Positions 44,421 to 52,821 of a stretch of 64,000 bases of DNA are shown piece after piece. Made by a program: the position numbers and the translations under genes. Within the stretch, counting starts at the first letter, position 1, and each line of letters begins with the position of its first letter. The notes under the pieces were generated by a model that did no database searches, had not been told where the DNA came from, and saw nothing but the letters and a program-made list of their open reading frames with translations. This DNA comes from an uncultured Bacteroidota bacterium (GTDB taxonomy: Bacteria; Bacteroidota; Bacteroidia; Chitinophagales; Chitinophagaceae): NCBI GenBank assembly GCA_903877645.1, contig CAIRES010000026.1, positions 1 through 64,000 of the forward strand, written 5' to 3'.

Positions 44421-46559
44421 TTACGAGTGGGTTCTTTTATAATTGGCTTTCACACTGTCCAGGTGATCAATAAATTTCTGCACATCAGGGTTGTAGGAAT
44501 AGCCCTTATCTGCGAGTTTATTACCATTCTCATCCACATAAAAATAGAATGGCTGTGTGCTCGATTCAAACTTAGCCGCCTGCAACTCTGCATTCTTATC
44601 GCCCAAAGTTACCACCTGTGAATTCAGGTCTTTAGAAAAATGCTGCAGTTCTTTCGGCAGGTCTATCGAATTAAAATCACAGTACAACGACACAACAATA
44701 AAGTCCTCTTTCAGCCTTTTCGTCACTTCCGGCTGCGACCAAACCTGCGATTCCATCTTGCGGCAATTTGAACAGTTGATACCTGTAAAATCGAGCATAA
44801 TAGGCTTCTTCAGCTTTTTTGATGCGGCTACAGCCTCATCATAATCAAAGTAGGTGACCAACCCCAGGCTCTTCACTGCCTGAGGCTCAAAACGCTTCAT
44901 ATCATTTACAAACTTCACCGGATGTATAAGGTTGCTTTCAGTGGCACTGCCGGCCTCAGGTGCTGCACCGCCGCCAAACGAATCAAATGTACCTATCGGT
45001 GGCACGAATGCACTGATACCATTCAGAGGTGCACCCCACATGCCCGGCAGCAGGTACACGGCAAAAGAGAACGACGTAATAGCAAGGAACAGCTTGAAGA
45101 TCGATACATACTCCTGCCCGTACACATTCTTCACAGACGCATCATCATGCGACAGCTTCAGCTTGCCCAACAGGTAGAAGCCCAGCAATACAGAGATCAC
45201 GATCCATATAGCAATGAATATTTCCCTGTCCAGCAGGCGCCAGCCCTTGGCCAGATCGGCATTTGAGAAGAATTTCAGCGCCAGCATTAGTTCTATGAAG
45301 CCCAGCACCACCTTTACCTGGTTCAGCCAGCCGCCGGATGATGCCATCTTATTGAGCATACCGGGGAAGATGGCAAAAAGGGCAAATGGCAAAGCCAGCC
45401 CTACAGAGAAACCAAACATGCCCACCGCAGGCCCGGCAATACCGCCCTTGCCGGCCAGTACCAGCAGCGGGCCCACTATAGGGCCGGTACACGAGAAGGA
45501 AACAATGGCCAGTGTAAGTGCCATAAAGAAGATACCACCAAAACTCCCTACCCCTGCGCGCGAATCTGTTTTACTCGTCCACGAAGAAGGTAATGTGATC
45601 TCAAATGCCCCCAGGAAAGATATGCCGAAGATGACAAAAATGACGAAGAAGAACAGGTTGGCGATCCAGTTGGTGGAGAGTGCATTCAGCGCGTTGGCAC
45701 CAAAGATGGCCGATATCAGCACCCCGAGCACCGTAAAGATGATGATGATAGAGAGCGAATAATACAACGCATTGCGCAACCCCTCTGCCCGTGTCTTGCT
45801 TCTTTTGGTAAAGAAGCTCACAGTAATGGGTATCATGGAATACACGCAGGGTGTGATCACTGCAGCAAGGCCACCGGCCAGCGCTGCGAGGAACAACCAC
45901 AGCAATGATTTCTCTTCCTTTGCCTTTACCGTTGCACTGGCAGAAGGAGTAGTTGTTGCAGCTACAGCTTTCTTCGAGGTATCAGCGCCTCCGCTTACGT
46001 TAGCGGTCTGCACCGGGCTCGCAGTATCTGTTGTAGCTTTGCTGTTATCAGCAGTATCTGCGGCCGGGGAAGTAGCGGCAGCGCCAACTGCATCGCCAAT
46101 GTTGATGGTAAAAGGCTTATCCCTTTTGGGTGGCAGGCATTGGTTGTCATCGCATATCTGGTAACTGTAGGTGCCTTTGATGGTTGCATTGCTTTTTACG
46201 ATCGCTTCCTGCACATAGTCCACCTTGTTCTTATAGATGTTCACATTACCATCTATACCTATCATCTTTTCGCTGATCCTCTTTCCCCGCTCCTTTACAG
46301 ACCCTATCAGCTTCACATCACTATTCTTCACAAACCTGACCTCCGGGGCTATTTCCATTCCATCACCACCGGGGTTCAGCGCATAGATATGCCATTTATC
46401 GGGCAGCTTGCAATGCACGATCAGCTCGTACTTATCACCACTGATCTTTTTTGCTTCAAACGTCCATTTGCTGTTATCAAGCACTATCTGCGCCTGCAGC
46501 ATATTAGCTGCAAACAAGCACAACACAACAAACAGTATGGATCTAAATAGCTTTGTCAT
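44421..46559 (-). CDS. dsbD: Protein-disulfide reductase DsbD-like (cytochrome c biogenesis transmembrane type)
   Basis: DsbD carries electrons from cytosolic thioredoxin across the membrane to periplasmic proteins. Three parts are visible in 712 residues: an N-terminal periplasmic domain (cysteines in CDDNQCLPP), a membrane part of eight helices with cysteines in ITPCVYSMIP and FSCTGPIVGPLL, and a C-terminal thioredoxin domain with NCSNCRKME. A long Ala/Thr/Ser-rich linker (about residues 150-210) joins the first two. All six redox cysteines are kept. It lies between separate genes for copies of its first and last domains. ATG 46559. Confidence 0.9.
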   Translation of the reverse strand: MTKLFRSILFVVLCLFAANMLQAQIVLDNSKWTFEAKKISGDKYELIVHCKLPDKWHIYALNPGGDGMEIAPEVRFVKNSDVKLIGSVKERGKRISEKMIGIDGNVNIYKNKVDYVQEAIVKSNATIKGTYSYQICDDNQCLPPKRDKPFTINIGDAVGAAATSPAADTADNSKATTDTASPVQTANVSGGADTSKKAVAATTTPSASATVKAKEEKSLLWLFLAALAGGLAAVITPCVYSMIPITVSFFTKRSKTRAEGLRNALYYSLSIIIIFTVLGVLISAIFGANALNALSTNWIANLFFFVIFVIFGISFLGAFEITLPSSWTSKTDSRAGVGSFGGIFFMALTLAIVSFSCTGPIVGPLLVLAGKGGIAGPAVGMFGFSVGLALPFALFAIFPGMLNKMASSGGWLNQVKVVLGFIELMLALKFFSNADLAKGWRLLDREIFIAIWIVISVLLGFYLLGKLKLSHDDASVKNVYGQEYVSIFKLFLAITSFSFAVYLLPGMWGAPLNGISAFVPPIGTFDSFGGGAAPEAGSATESNLIHPVKFVNDMKRFEPQAVKSLGLVTYFDYDEAVAASKKLKKPIMLDFTGINCSNCRKMESQVWSQPEVTKRLKEDFIVVSLYCDFNSIDLPKELQHFSKDLNSQVVTLGDKNAELQAAKFESSTQPFYFYVDENGNKLADKGYSYNPDVQKFIDHLDSVKANYKRTHS

Positions 46560-46573
46560 AGAACGTTTTTATT

Positions 46574-46715
46574 GATTAGCTAATTAGCTGATGTGCTGAT
46601 TAGCTAATTGCTCTTATATTAAATCATCTACTGGTTCATCATCAACTCATTGCACAAATCAGCTAATCAGCTAATTATCAAATTAGCTAATCACAAAATC
46701 AGCTAATCACAAAAT
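46574..46715. repeat. AGCTAAT/ATTAGCT palindromic repeat tract
   Basis: The words ATTAGCTAAT, ATCAGCTAAT and AGCTGAT recur about eight times over 140 bp, for example GATTAGCTAATTAGCTGAT at 46574-46592 and ATCAGCTAATCACAAA-type units to 46715. It fills the gap between dsbD and the small DsbD-N paralogue. It can fold into many alternative hairpins. Confidence 0.7.
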
Positions 46716-46717
46716 CC

Positions 46718-47176
46718 CTATTTTATTACAAACACAAAATCCTTATCCTTCGGTGGCAGGCACAGCTTATCGTTACATACCTGGTAGGTGTGCTTGCCGG
46801 TTATCCTGCCCTTGCCTTTTACGGTCACGGTTTGTATATAGTCAATCTTGCCGCTCAGGTAGGTGATCTTGCCGTCTATGCCTTCCATAGTGGTGGTAGT
46901 GGCCTTGCCTTTTTCTTTAGCTTCGCCCTTCAGCGTCACATTGGCGTTCTTATCAAAAGTAAATGACGGTGATATCTCGTATCCATCACCGCCGGGGTGC
47001 ATCGACCATATATGCCAGCCCGCCTTCACATCAAGGTGAAAGATCAGTTCGTATTCGGTGGCACTTTTTTTCTTTACCTCGTACTTCCACGTAGTAGGGT
47101 CTTCTATAATTTGCCCACGGGATATAGTACCGAGTGAAACGCACAGTACAAGTAACAGGTACTTTATTGAGGCCAT
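46718..47176 (-). CDS. Exported stand-alone DsbD N-terminal domain protein
   Basis: The protein has 152 residues from ATG 47176 (MASIKYLLLVLCVSLG...SRGQ, a signal peptide); the longer frame begins with TTG. The mature part matches the N-terminal domain of the neighbouring DsbD-like protein: WKYEVKKKSATEYELIFHLDVKAGWHIWSMHPGG-type text against WTFEAKKISGDKYELIVHCKLPDKWHIYALNPGG, and CNDKLCLPPKDKDF against CDDNQCLPPKRDKPF. The two redox cysteines are kept. It probably relays electrons in the periplasm from the DsbD membrane part. It precedes dsbD with a repeat-filled gap of about 160 bp. Confidence 0.85.
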   Translation of the reverse strand: MASIKYLLLVLCVSLGTISRGQIIEDPTTWKYEVKKKSATEYELIFHLDVKAGWHIWSMHPGGDGYEISPSFTFDKNANVTLKGEAKEKGKATTTTMEGIDGKITYLSGKIDYIQTVTVKGKGRITGKHTYQVCNDKLCLPPKDKDFVFVIK

Positions 47177-47288
47177 AGATCTAGTTTGTGTGGTGATGTA
47201 TATAGCTAAGTTAGCAATAACGCACAGCAAATCACTTAGCTATGCGTTATGGAAACCTATTTTTAACTTTTCTTAAAGCACTCCGGCC

Positions 47289-47996
47289 TTAGTTCATATG
47301 GCTCAGCGCCTGCAGTATGCCCTTGCCATCCACATTGTTCAGTGCCGGTGAGCAGGCCCTTTCCGGGTGCGGCATCATACCAAACACATTACGGCCATCA
47401 TTACAAATACCGGCTATGTTGTTCACTGCGCCATTCGGGTTCGAGCTGATGTGCACCTCGCCCTGCTCGTTGCAATAGCGGAATACCACCTGCTTGTTAT
47501 CATGCAGGTGCTTCAGCGTAGCAGCGTCGGCATGGTAGCGGCCCTCGCCGTGCGCCACAGGTATCTTCAGTACCTTCTCGCCCACATGCTGGCCTATGAT
47601 GTTGTTGTTGCTCTCGCTTTTGATGTACACATTCTTGCACGCAAACTTCTGGTGGTCGTTCTGCAGCAGCACCCCGGGCAGCAACCCCGCCTCGCACAGT
47701 ATCTGGAAGCCATTACACACGCCCAGCACCTTGCCGCCATTGTTGGCAAAGTTGATCACCTGTTCCATCATGGGGCTGAAACGGGCCAGTGCGCCGCAGC
47801 GCAGGTAGTCGCCGTAAGAGAATCCTCCCGGCAGCACTATACAATCGTCCTTGGTGAACATGCTTAGGTCACGGTCTTTGTGCCACAGCATCACGGTTTC
47901 AAACTGGAGATCATCCTTGAGGGCATGCATCATGTCCCTGTCGCAATTAGATCCCGGGAAAACAATAATTCCAAACTTCATTTTATAATGTGTCAT
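47289..47996 (-). CDS. purQ: Phosphoribosylformylglycinamidine synthase glutaminase subunit
   Basis: PurQ releases ammonia from glutamine for the PurL reaction (FGAR to FGAM) in purine synthesis. It is a class I glutamine amidotransferase: GIIVFPGSNCDRD at the start, the nucleophile Cys in LGVCNGFQILCEAG and the His-x-Glu of MMPHPERACSP at the end. Family members usually begin MKFGIIVFPG, which corresponds to ATG 47981 (230 residues). ATG 47996 (235 residues) overlaps the upstream stop as ATGA and so suits coupled translation. A stand-alone PurQ implies a separate PurL and PurS elsewhere. Confidence 0.93.
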   Translation of the reverse strand: MTHYKMKFGIIVFPGSNCDRDMMHALKDDLQFETVMLWHKDRDLSMFTKDDCIVLPGGFSYGDYLRCGALARFSPMMEQVINFANNGGKVLGVCNGFQILCEAGLLPGVLLQNDHQKFACKNVYIKSESNNNIIGQHVGEKVLKIPVAHGEGRYHADAATLKHLHDNKQVVFRYCNEQGEVHISSNPNGAVNNIAGICNDGRNVFGMMPHPERACSPALNNVDGKGILQALSHMN

Positions 47997-48976
47997 TTAT
48001 ATACCCAAAGGCAGAAAAACAGTAAAAAAACAGAGAAATAAAAGATAAAGTTACTAAATCGTTTATTCTTTTCAAGCACCAATGCGTGCGCTATGATGAT
48101 ACTCAGCGCAGGCATAGTGATGAGCCATGCGCTCTTCACCTCTACATCCGTCATTATAGCTACAAATACTGATATGATAAGGTAGAAAGATACCGCTATC
48201 CAGTCTCTTCGTATATATATATTGCTCATGGGCACATTCTGCTGCATGGCATATACCCCACTGGCCAGTAGTATGATGATCCCACTCAACGATACGATGA
48301 GGTAAAACGGCGACGTGACCGTGGCTGCCAGCGAAAACCCGATATGCGGCCAGGTGGCAAACAGCCCGAACCTGTCTGTAAGAAAAAGCACGCAGGCAAA
48401 GAAATAAGGCGGCGTAAAGTACCCCATCGTGGCTACCGACCACTCGCCTACATTGAAGGAGCGGAACATGACCATACCCACCAGCAGCAGGAAGAAAAAG
48501 GCCAGCATAGTGAACTGGAACATAGCAGCCATACTCAGCAGGAAGCCGACATTATATATGAGCTTGCGCGGCTGCGTAGTTTGTGTGAACCCGAACATGA
48601 TGTCCACAGCGCCCAGCAGCAGCCAGTTGATGAGCATCGTCTCGTTAAAAGCGCTCAGCGATGGGTGCACCGATGTGAGCAGCAGGAACACAAATGCAGG
48701 TATGTAAGTGGGCCTCGGAAACAGCTTGTGCCGTGCCGCTATGCTATTCAGGTACAGCGCCTGTATGAACAGGATCACGATCGCCAGCATGCCATACGCA
48801 AAGCCCCCGTGCCGGAACACGAAGAACATCCCTTCCACCAGCGCATTGTATATAATATGCCCCCTTACCTGCACCGGCTCTATAGGGTGCAGCAGCACCC
48901 TGAACTTCACCAGCAGAGCGAAGATGAACAGGATGATAACGGTAAACGGACTATTATTTTTGAATAAACGCAGCAC
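47993..48976 (-). CDS. DUF6427 family multispan membrane protein
   Basis: The protein has 327 residues with about nine to ten membrane helices (for example FTVIILFIFALLVKF, AYGMLAIVILFIQAL, YIPAFVFLLLTSV, LLSMAAMFQFTMLAFFFLLL, LIVSLSGIIILLASGVYAM, LIISVFVAIMTDV). The start RLFKNNSPFTVIILF and the helix text are those of DUF6427, a conserved Bacteroidota membrane family often next to purine or uracil genes. The start codon is GTG 48976. The 4-bp overlap with purQ indicates one transcript. Function unknown. Confidence 0.8.
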   Translation of the reverse strand: MLRLFKNNSPFTVIILFIFALLVKFRVLLHPIEPVQVRGHIIYNALVEGMFFVFRHGGFAYGMLAIVILFIQALYLNSIAARHKLFPRPTYIPAFVFLLLTSVHPSLSAFNETMLINWLLLGAVDIMFGFTQTTQPRKLIYNVGFLLSMAAMFQFTMLAFFFLLLVGMVMFRSFNVGEWSVATMGYFTPPYFFACVLFLTDRFGLFATWPHIGFSLAATVTSPFYLIVSLSGIIILLASGVYAMQQNVPMSNIYIRRDWIAVSFYLIISVFVAIMTDVEVKSAWLITMPALSIIIAHALVLEKNKRFSNFIFYFSVFLLFFCLWVYK

Positions 48977-48995
48977 TCACTTTCCAATTTGGGGT

Positions 48996-50450
48996 CTAAA
49001 ATACAACTTTAGCGAAGCAGATCTGTTTTTTATGAAAACAGGGCACTACCAGCTCCCTGGCCGATACCTGCTTGCCCGACCGGGGCAGCCAGTCCGGCGA
49101 GTCATTGCCATCTGCGGTAAAGGAGTGTATATCTGTTTTGCCGTCCGACTCCAGGGTAGCCAGTTGTATCCTCGAGTGGGCCACATTAAAGTCGTTGAAC
49201 AGGAAGCCCAGCGTGCCGCCTGTATTCAGCAGCGCGTAAGACGAGAACACCCCGTTATCCTCCTGCGAGTACTGCTGCTTGGGGATGAAAGAGCTCCATT
49301 GCCGCACCCCGTCTTTATTGTACGATAGCGCCATGATGTCGTCGTAATGGTACTCGTGCACCATAGTGGTCATATACGGCGAATAGTAGGAGTAATAGCC
49401 AAAGCCCGGCGTATAGTTGCTGCGCATAGTGATGTAGTGTACCTCCGATACCAGCACAAAGCCGCCGTCATTCTTCACGATCAGTTGCTTCACCTCGTAG
49501 TTGTCAAATGGATGCGTCTTGCGCCGCCCCCCTGCTGCCGACAGCAACTGCCCGTCGAACGGTATGAACTTCTGGTTCTCAAAAGCGCCGGTGGTGATGT
49601 TGTAATCCGCATACACTACGCCATCGTAGTTACCGTTCTTCTTATCAGAGTAGAAGCCGCCGAAGTATACGCGGTTGTTCACATTATCTATCTTCATGTA
49701 GCCGCTGGCTGCAAACTTATCATTGAGCTGCAACTCCTTTGCCTCAAATTTGGTGCTGCCCGGCGCCAGTGTCAGCATCCAGTATTGGTCGGCATAGTTC
49801 TGCGAGCCTACCGTGCTGAAGGCAGCCATATATACAGTGCCGTCATTGCCCAGGTTCAGCTCGCCATGCGCCACTTTATTGTCGCTGCTAAAGGAGGCCT
49901 TGCCGCGCTTACTGATCACCAGGTTGTCATCCAGCCACTTGCCGTCAAATTCTATGGCGCTGCCCTTATCGTTCGCGCTGTATATGAGTATTGCCTTTTT
50001 ATTCTCCGATACGGCAGATGAAAAATAAGTGCGTGTGGCCCCGAATATCCCCGTCTTGAATTCGCCCAGTTGCACCGGCTTGCCCTTCAGCCTGCCCTTC
50101 TCGTCCAGCAGTGCGGCATACTGTATCACCTTATTGCTTTCCAGCGCCTGGTACAGTACGATCATCTTATCGGGATACGAAATGAATTTGGCCTGGTATA
50201 TCTTGGCGGGGAAGAAATCGAGCAGCACCGTGGCTACCTTGTTCATAGAGTCGTCATAGGCATCCAGCAGCGCGCCGTCTGTGGTATTGCGGTAGGCATA
50301 AAACAGTCCGCCGCTCATACCCACCACCGAATACTCATCCGTGCGGTAGTCAAACTTATCGTATTGCGAATACAGTACCTCCTGCGCACCCGCAGCCGTG
50401 TACATACACAGCCCCACCAGCAACACCAGGATCAACTTATAATATTTCAT
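48996..50450 (-). CDS. Exported protein of unknown function, probable beta-propeller
   Basis: The protein has 484 residues, with signal peptide MKYYKLILVLLVGLCMYTAAGAQ. The rest is almost all short strands with repeated turns (DGTVYMAAFSTVG, NNRVYFGGFYSDKKNGN, DGGFVLVSEVHYIT, GGTLGFLFNDFNVAHS), which suggests a six- or seven-bladed propeller. No sorting domain or catalytic motif is seen. The -7 box TAAATTTG lies 4 nt upstream of ATG 50450. The stop is 19 bp before the DUF6427 start, so the three genes to purQ may be one operon. Confidence 0.7.
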   Translation of the reverse strand: MKYYKLILVLLVGLCMYTAAGAQEVLYSQYDKFDYRTDEYSVVGMSGGLFYAYRNTTDGALLDAYDDSMNKVATVLLDFFPAKIYQAKFISYPDKMIVLYQALESNKVIQYAALLDEKGRLKGKPVQLGEFKTGIFGATRTYFSSAVSENKKAILIYSANDKGSAIEFDGKWLDDNLVISKRGKASFSSDNKVAHGELNLGNDGTVYMAAFSTVGSQNYADQYWMLTLAPGSTKFEAKELQLNDKFAASGYMKIDNVNNRVYFGGFYSDKKNGNYDGVVYADYNITTGAFENQKFIPFDGQLLSAAGGRRKTHPFDNYEVKQLIVKNDGGFVLVSEVHYITMRSNYTPGFGYYSYYSPYMTTMVHEYHYDDIMALSYNKDGVRQWSSFIPKQQYSQEDNGVFSSYALLNTGGTLGFLFNDFNVAHSRIQLATLESDGKTDIHSFTADGNDSPDWLPRSGKQVSARELVVPCFHKKQICFAKVVF

Positions 50451-50454
50451 CCCC

Positions 50455-50462
50455 CAAATTTA
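50455..50462 (-). promoter_or_regulatory. -7 box TAAATTTG, 4 nt before the start of the propeller-like gene
   Basis: The minus strand reads TAAATTTG and then GGGG before ATG 50450. Use of this box would give a nearly or fully leaderless mRNA. Confidence 0.45.
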
Positions 50463-50588
50463 AACCGAGTTTAGTAGAAAAGAGCAATAAAATATAGAAT
50501 GTTACTCATAGCTTCTATTTATCACTTCTTTCTTTTTGAACGCTACACAAATATGACTTCAATTTGTATATTGCGACCAAATTATACA

Positions 50589-51365
50589 ATGATGAAACAA
50601 ACAATTTTAATGGCCCTTACAATAATGGTATTCTTTTCAAGTTGCTCTCAATATGGTCAGGTAGTGTATATTGCCCCGACATCCGAAGGCATTACTACGG
50701 CAAAAAGCGATTGTTATGTTTTCGAGAATGCAGATTTGAAAATTAAATATTCATTTTGGGCAGAGCATGGTATAATGGGCTTCAAAATATATAATAAAAC
50801 AGACCATCCGTTATACATAGACTGGAAAAAATCGAGCATGATAAACAATGGCACACAGTACCTTTATTATACCAACAAAACCACTAGCAATTTCACTGCT
50901 TATGGATCAAGCTATGGCACAAGTTGGCTGAATGGCTTTGGAAGTCGCTCATCGAATAACAATAGTAAAACTACTGGCGCAGAAACAGTTGTTCATATGG
51001 AGCGCATAAGCTTCGTTTCTCCCCAATCATCTATTTACAACGCATTCTACAATTTAACTGCAAACATATATTTTGATGTAAATAATAGAACAACCAAAGA
51101 GGCGAAAGTAGACGGTACGCCTGTATGGGTTTCTACAAGTAATTTCGGAATCAACTTTCGTAACTACATTACCTATTCTGACAAAGAAACGTTTGAAACA
51201 GAAAAACACGTAGATAATGGGTTTATGGTAAAGAAAGTCTACACTATGGATTTAGATAATTTAGGAGTTGCATCTGATGGAAGTTTCATAGATAGCAAAT
51301 GGGAAAATCCAGAGTGTTTCTATATTACAAACTTAGATAGGGAACAGATTTTCGGAAAGGATTAG
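50589..51365 (+). CDS. Lipoprotein of unknown function
   Basis: The protein has 258 residues from ATG 50589 (MMKQTILMALTIMVFFSSC, lipobox FFSSC); the frame could be extended to ATG 50499, but that adds 30 residues before a perfect lipoprotein signal. The mature part has DCYVFENADLKIKYSFWAEHGIMGFKIYNKTDHPLYIDWKKS, an immunoglobulin-like pattern recalling small Bacteroidota surface lipoproteins, then a Ser/Asn-rich loop (GSRSSNNNSKTTG). It is AT-richer than the genes to its left. No family recognised. Confidence 0.7.
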   Translation: MMKQTILMALTIMVFFSSCSQYGQVVYIAPTSEGITTAKSDCYVFENADLKIKYSFWAEHGIMGFKIYNKTDHPLYIDWKKSSMINNGTQYLYYTNKTTSNFTAYGSSYGTSWLNGFGSRSSNNNSKTTGAETVVHMERISFVSPQSSIYNAFYNLTANIYFDVNNRTTKEAKVDGTPVWVSTSNFGINFRNYITYSDKETFETEKHVDNGFMVKKVYTMDLDNLGVASDGSFIDSKWENPECFYITNLDREQIFGKD

Positions 51366-52011
51366 TTTTGGGGTTTAGAATGATCGCCGTAGGGGCCGGG
51401 CTTGCCCCTGCCCTGGTACCACACACAACCAAACACAAGAAGCCCAATAGCAAAAGTCATTTCGCAGTGCAACAGAGAAATCCCCCCAGCATTTGCAACC
51501 GGCCAAATAGTTCCGTGTTCCACTTGTTCCGTTGGGCAACCGAAACCCGAAATATTCCGTTTTCAATTGGCAGCAGCTTTGGTCATTCGGCGCTCTTATT
51601 TTGTCATTTCTATTTATATCATTTTATATAATTATTGTTTTGTAAATCCTGAAATGTCCTACAGGTTGAGAAAAAAATTGTGGCTAACTCAAATCAGGCG
51701 TTTGTGTATTTGTATTGCCCAGCAAGGGTTTCAGCAGTATTTAATTTTTCGGATGTCCCATTGGATGTCCCATTTATTGGTTAAATTCCAAATCATGAAA
51801 ATTCCAAATTCCAATACCGCAGAACAAATTTCCGACGCTCGTATGAGTCACTACTTTGTTCCCTCTTTCGTCTTGCCAAGTACGAGGTATCTATACTCGC
51901 GTAGGCAAATGTCCTATGCGCTGAAAACTTTTTATGTGGATAACTTTGGTAACTATCGTTAAGAAGGGAGTAATATAATTATTAATATGGCTAACAGCCC
52001 GTAAATGGCTT
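51366..52011. other. Gene-free AT-rich stretch with repeat debris
   Basis: I see no convincing gene. The start (51390-51425) has a GC-rich REP-like motif (GTAGGGGCCGGGCTTGCCCC). Then come AATTCCAAAT repeats at 51783-51813 and, at 51947-51959, TGGTAACTATCGT, which recurs inverted at 55408-55420. The frame at 51402-51962 has many rare and unlike residues and no conserved look. Confidence 0.5.
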
Positions 52012-52179
52012 TTACTCGCTTAACCTACTACGCTTTTTGTAGGTCGTCTTCTTCGCCCCTTTATCATTGGCATGGTCTGCCAATATCTTCATAGCCTCAT
52101 GGAAATCTACATTGATAGACACCTTTTCGGCGTACTGTTTAGGGATTGGCTGTTCCTGTCCTTTAGATGCTTTTGCCAT
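52012..52179 (-). CDS. Small basic orphan protein, 55 residues
   Basis: ATG 52179 opens a frame of 55 codons: MAKASKGQEQ, then KQYAEKVSINVDFHEAMKIL, a helix, and a very basic end (GAKKTTYKKRSRLSE). The stop is TAA at 52012-52014. The clean start, the amphipathic helix and the codon use make it look real, but I know no family. It could be a small DNA- or RNA-binding protein of the accessory region. Confidence 0.45.
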   Translation of the reverse strand: MAKASKGQEQPIPKQYAEKVSINVDFHEAMKILADHANDKGAKKTTYKKRSRLSE

Positions 52180-52250
52180 ATAGTAAAGTTACGGAAATAA
52201 AAATAACGGTAATCACTAACCTGTTTAGCGGAATAATTTTACAATATGAT

Positions 52251-52475
52251 TTAGTATGAGTGTTGCTGATAATTGTAGCTGGCGTGTTGTTCGTTTGATT
52301 GACTATTCATGTATATCACTAAAATGATAAGCGCAATTAAGACTATAATTGCTCTTGGATTTTCATGAAACCATTCAATGATTGAGCAAATTCCAAATAA
52401 TATTCCTTTGAATATTGCACTAAAAAGAGCAATGAACATAACTGCAATGAAAAAAAGTATAACAATTCCCACCAT
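52251..52475 (-). CDS. Small membrane protein, 74 residues
   Basis: ATG 52475 gives MVGIVILFFIAVMFIALFSAIF (helix 1), a loop EWFHENPR and AIIVLIALIILVIYM (helix 2), then a polar Gln/Ser/His-rich tail. The frame one codon longer begins with TTG. No family recognised. It lies in the accessory patch with other orphan genes. Confidence 0.5.
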   Translation of the reverse strand: MVGIVILFFIAVMFIALFSAIFKGILFGICSIIEWFHENPRAIIVLIALIILVIYMNSQSNEQHASYNYQQHSY

Positions 52476-52520
52476 CAAATAAAGGTAGTAAAATTATAAT
52501 TGCATAGTATAATCGCCATA

Positions 52521-52715
52521 TCACGCATTAACAACTGGTTCAGTCGTTTTTTTTATGATTTTAATTAATTCATCCATTTTTATAAATTCACGCTGAAAAC
52601 CATTACAAAGTTGCAATTCACACATATCGTTTTGGATTGAAATTAGTTCAAAAAACCATTCATTTAAAAAAACTATTGTCCCTAATTTTATTTCATATTT
52701 GTACTTTATCTTCAT
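52521..52715 (-). CDS. Small soluble orphan protein, 64 residues
   Basis: ATG 52715 (MKIKYKYEIKLGTIVFLNEWFF) begins a mixed-charge protein with a likely beta-strand start and a C-terminal helix (MDELIKIIKKTTEPVV). A promoter box (TACATTTG, minus strand, 52720-52727) ends 4 nt upstream of this ATG, which supports this start over the TTG at 52730. The strand-rich start is similar in style to small DUF2158-like proteins, but I cannot assign it. Confidence 0.5.
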   Translation of the reverse strand: MKIKYKYEIKLGTIVFLNEWFFELISIQNDMCELQLCNGFQREFIKMDELIKIIKKTTEPVVNA

Positions 52716-52719
52716 ATTG

Positions 52720-52727
52720 CAAATGTA
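52720..52727 (-). promoter_or_regulatory. -7 box TACATTTG, 4 nt before the 64-residue protein start
   Basis: The minus strand reads TACATTTG just upstream of ATG 52715. It matches TAnnTTTG and would give a leaderless transcript. Confidence 0.4.
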
Positions 52728-52779
52728 CAAATAAATTAATATCGCACCTTTTTGGGATTTTCATAATTTTATATTTTTA

Positions 52780-52821
52780 AGGGTGATTACTACCTAATTA
52801 AAATTAGGTAGTAATCACCCT
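52780..52821. terminator. Perfect 20-bp hairpin overlapping the GNAT gene stop
   Basis: AGGGTGATTACTACCTAATT and its exact complement are separated by 2 nt (a 4-6 nt loop in practice). The right arm overlaps the stop codon of the acetyltransferase. T-rich flanks suit a terminator on the minus strand; it could also be a cruciform or a small mobile hairpin. Confidence 0.65.

Noticed and set aside
51402-51962. 186-codon plus-strand frame in the gene-free stretch
   Set aside because: It runs through repeat debris, its composition is random and no domain is seen.
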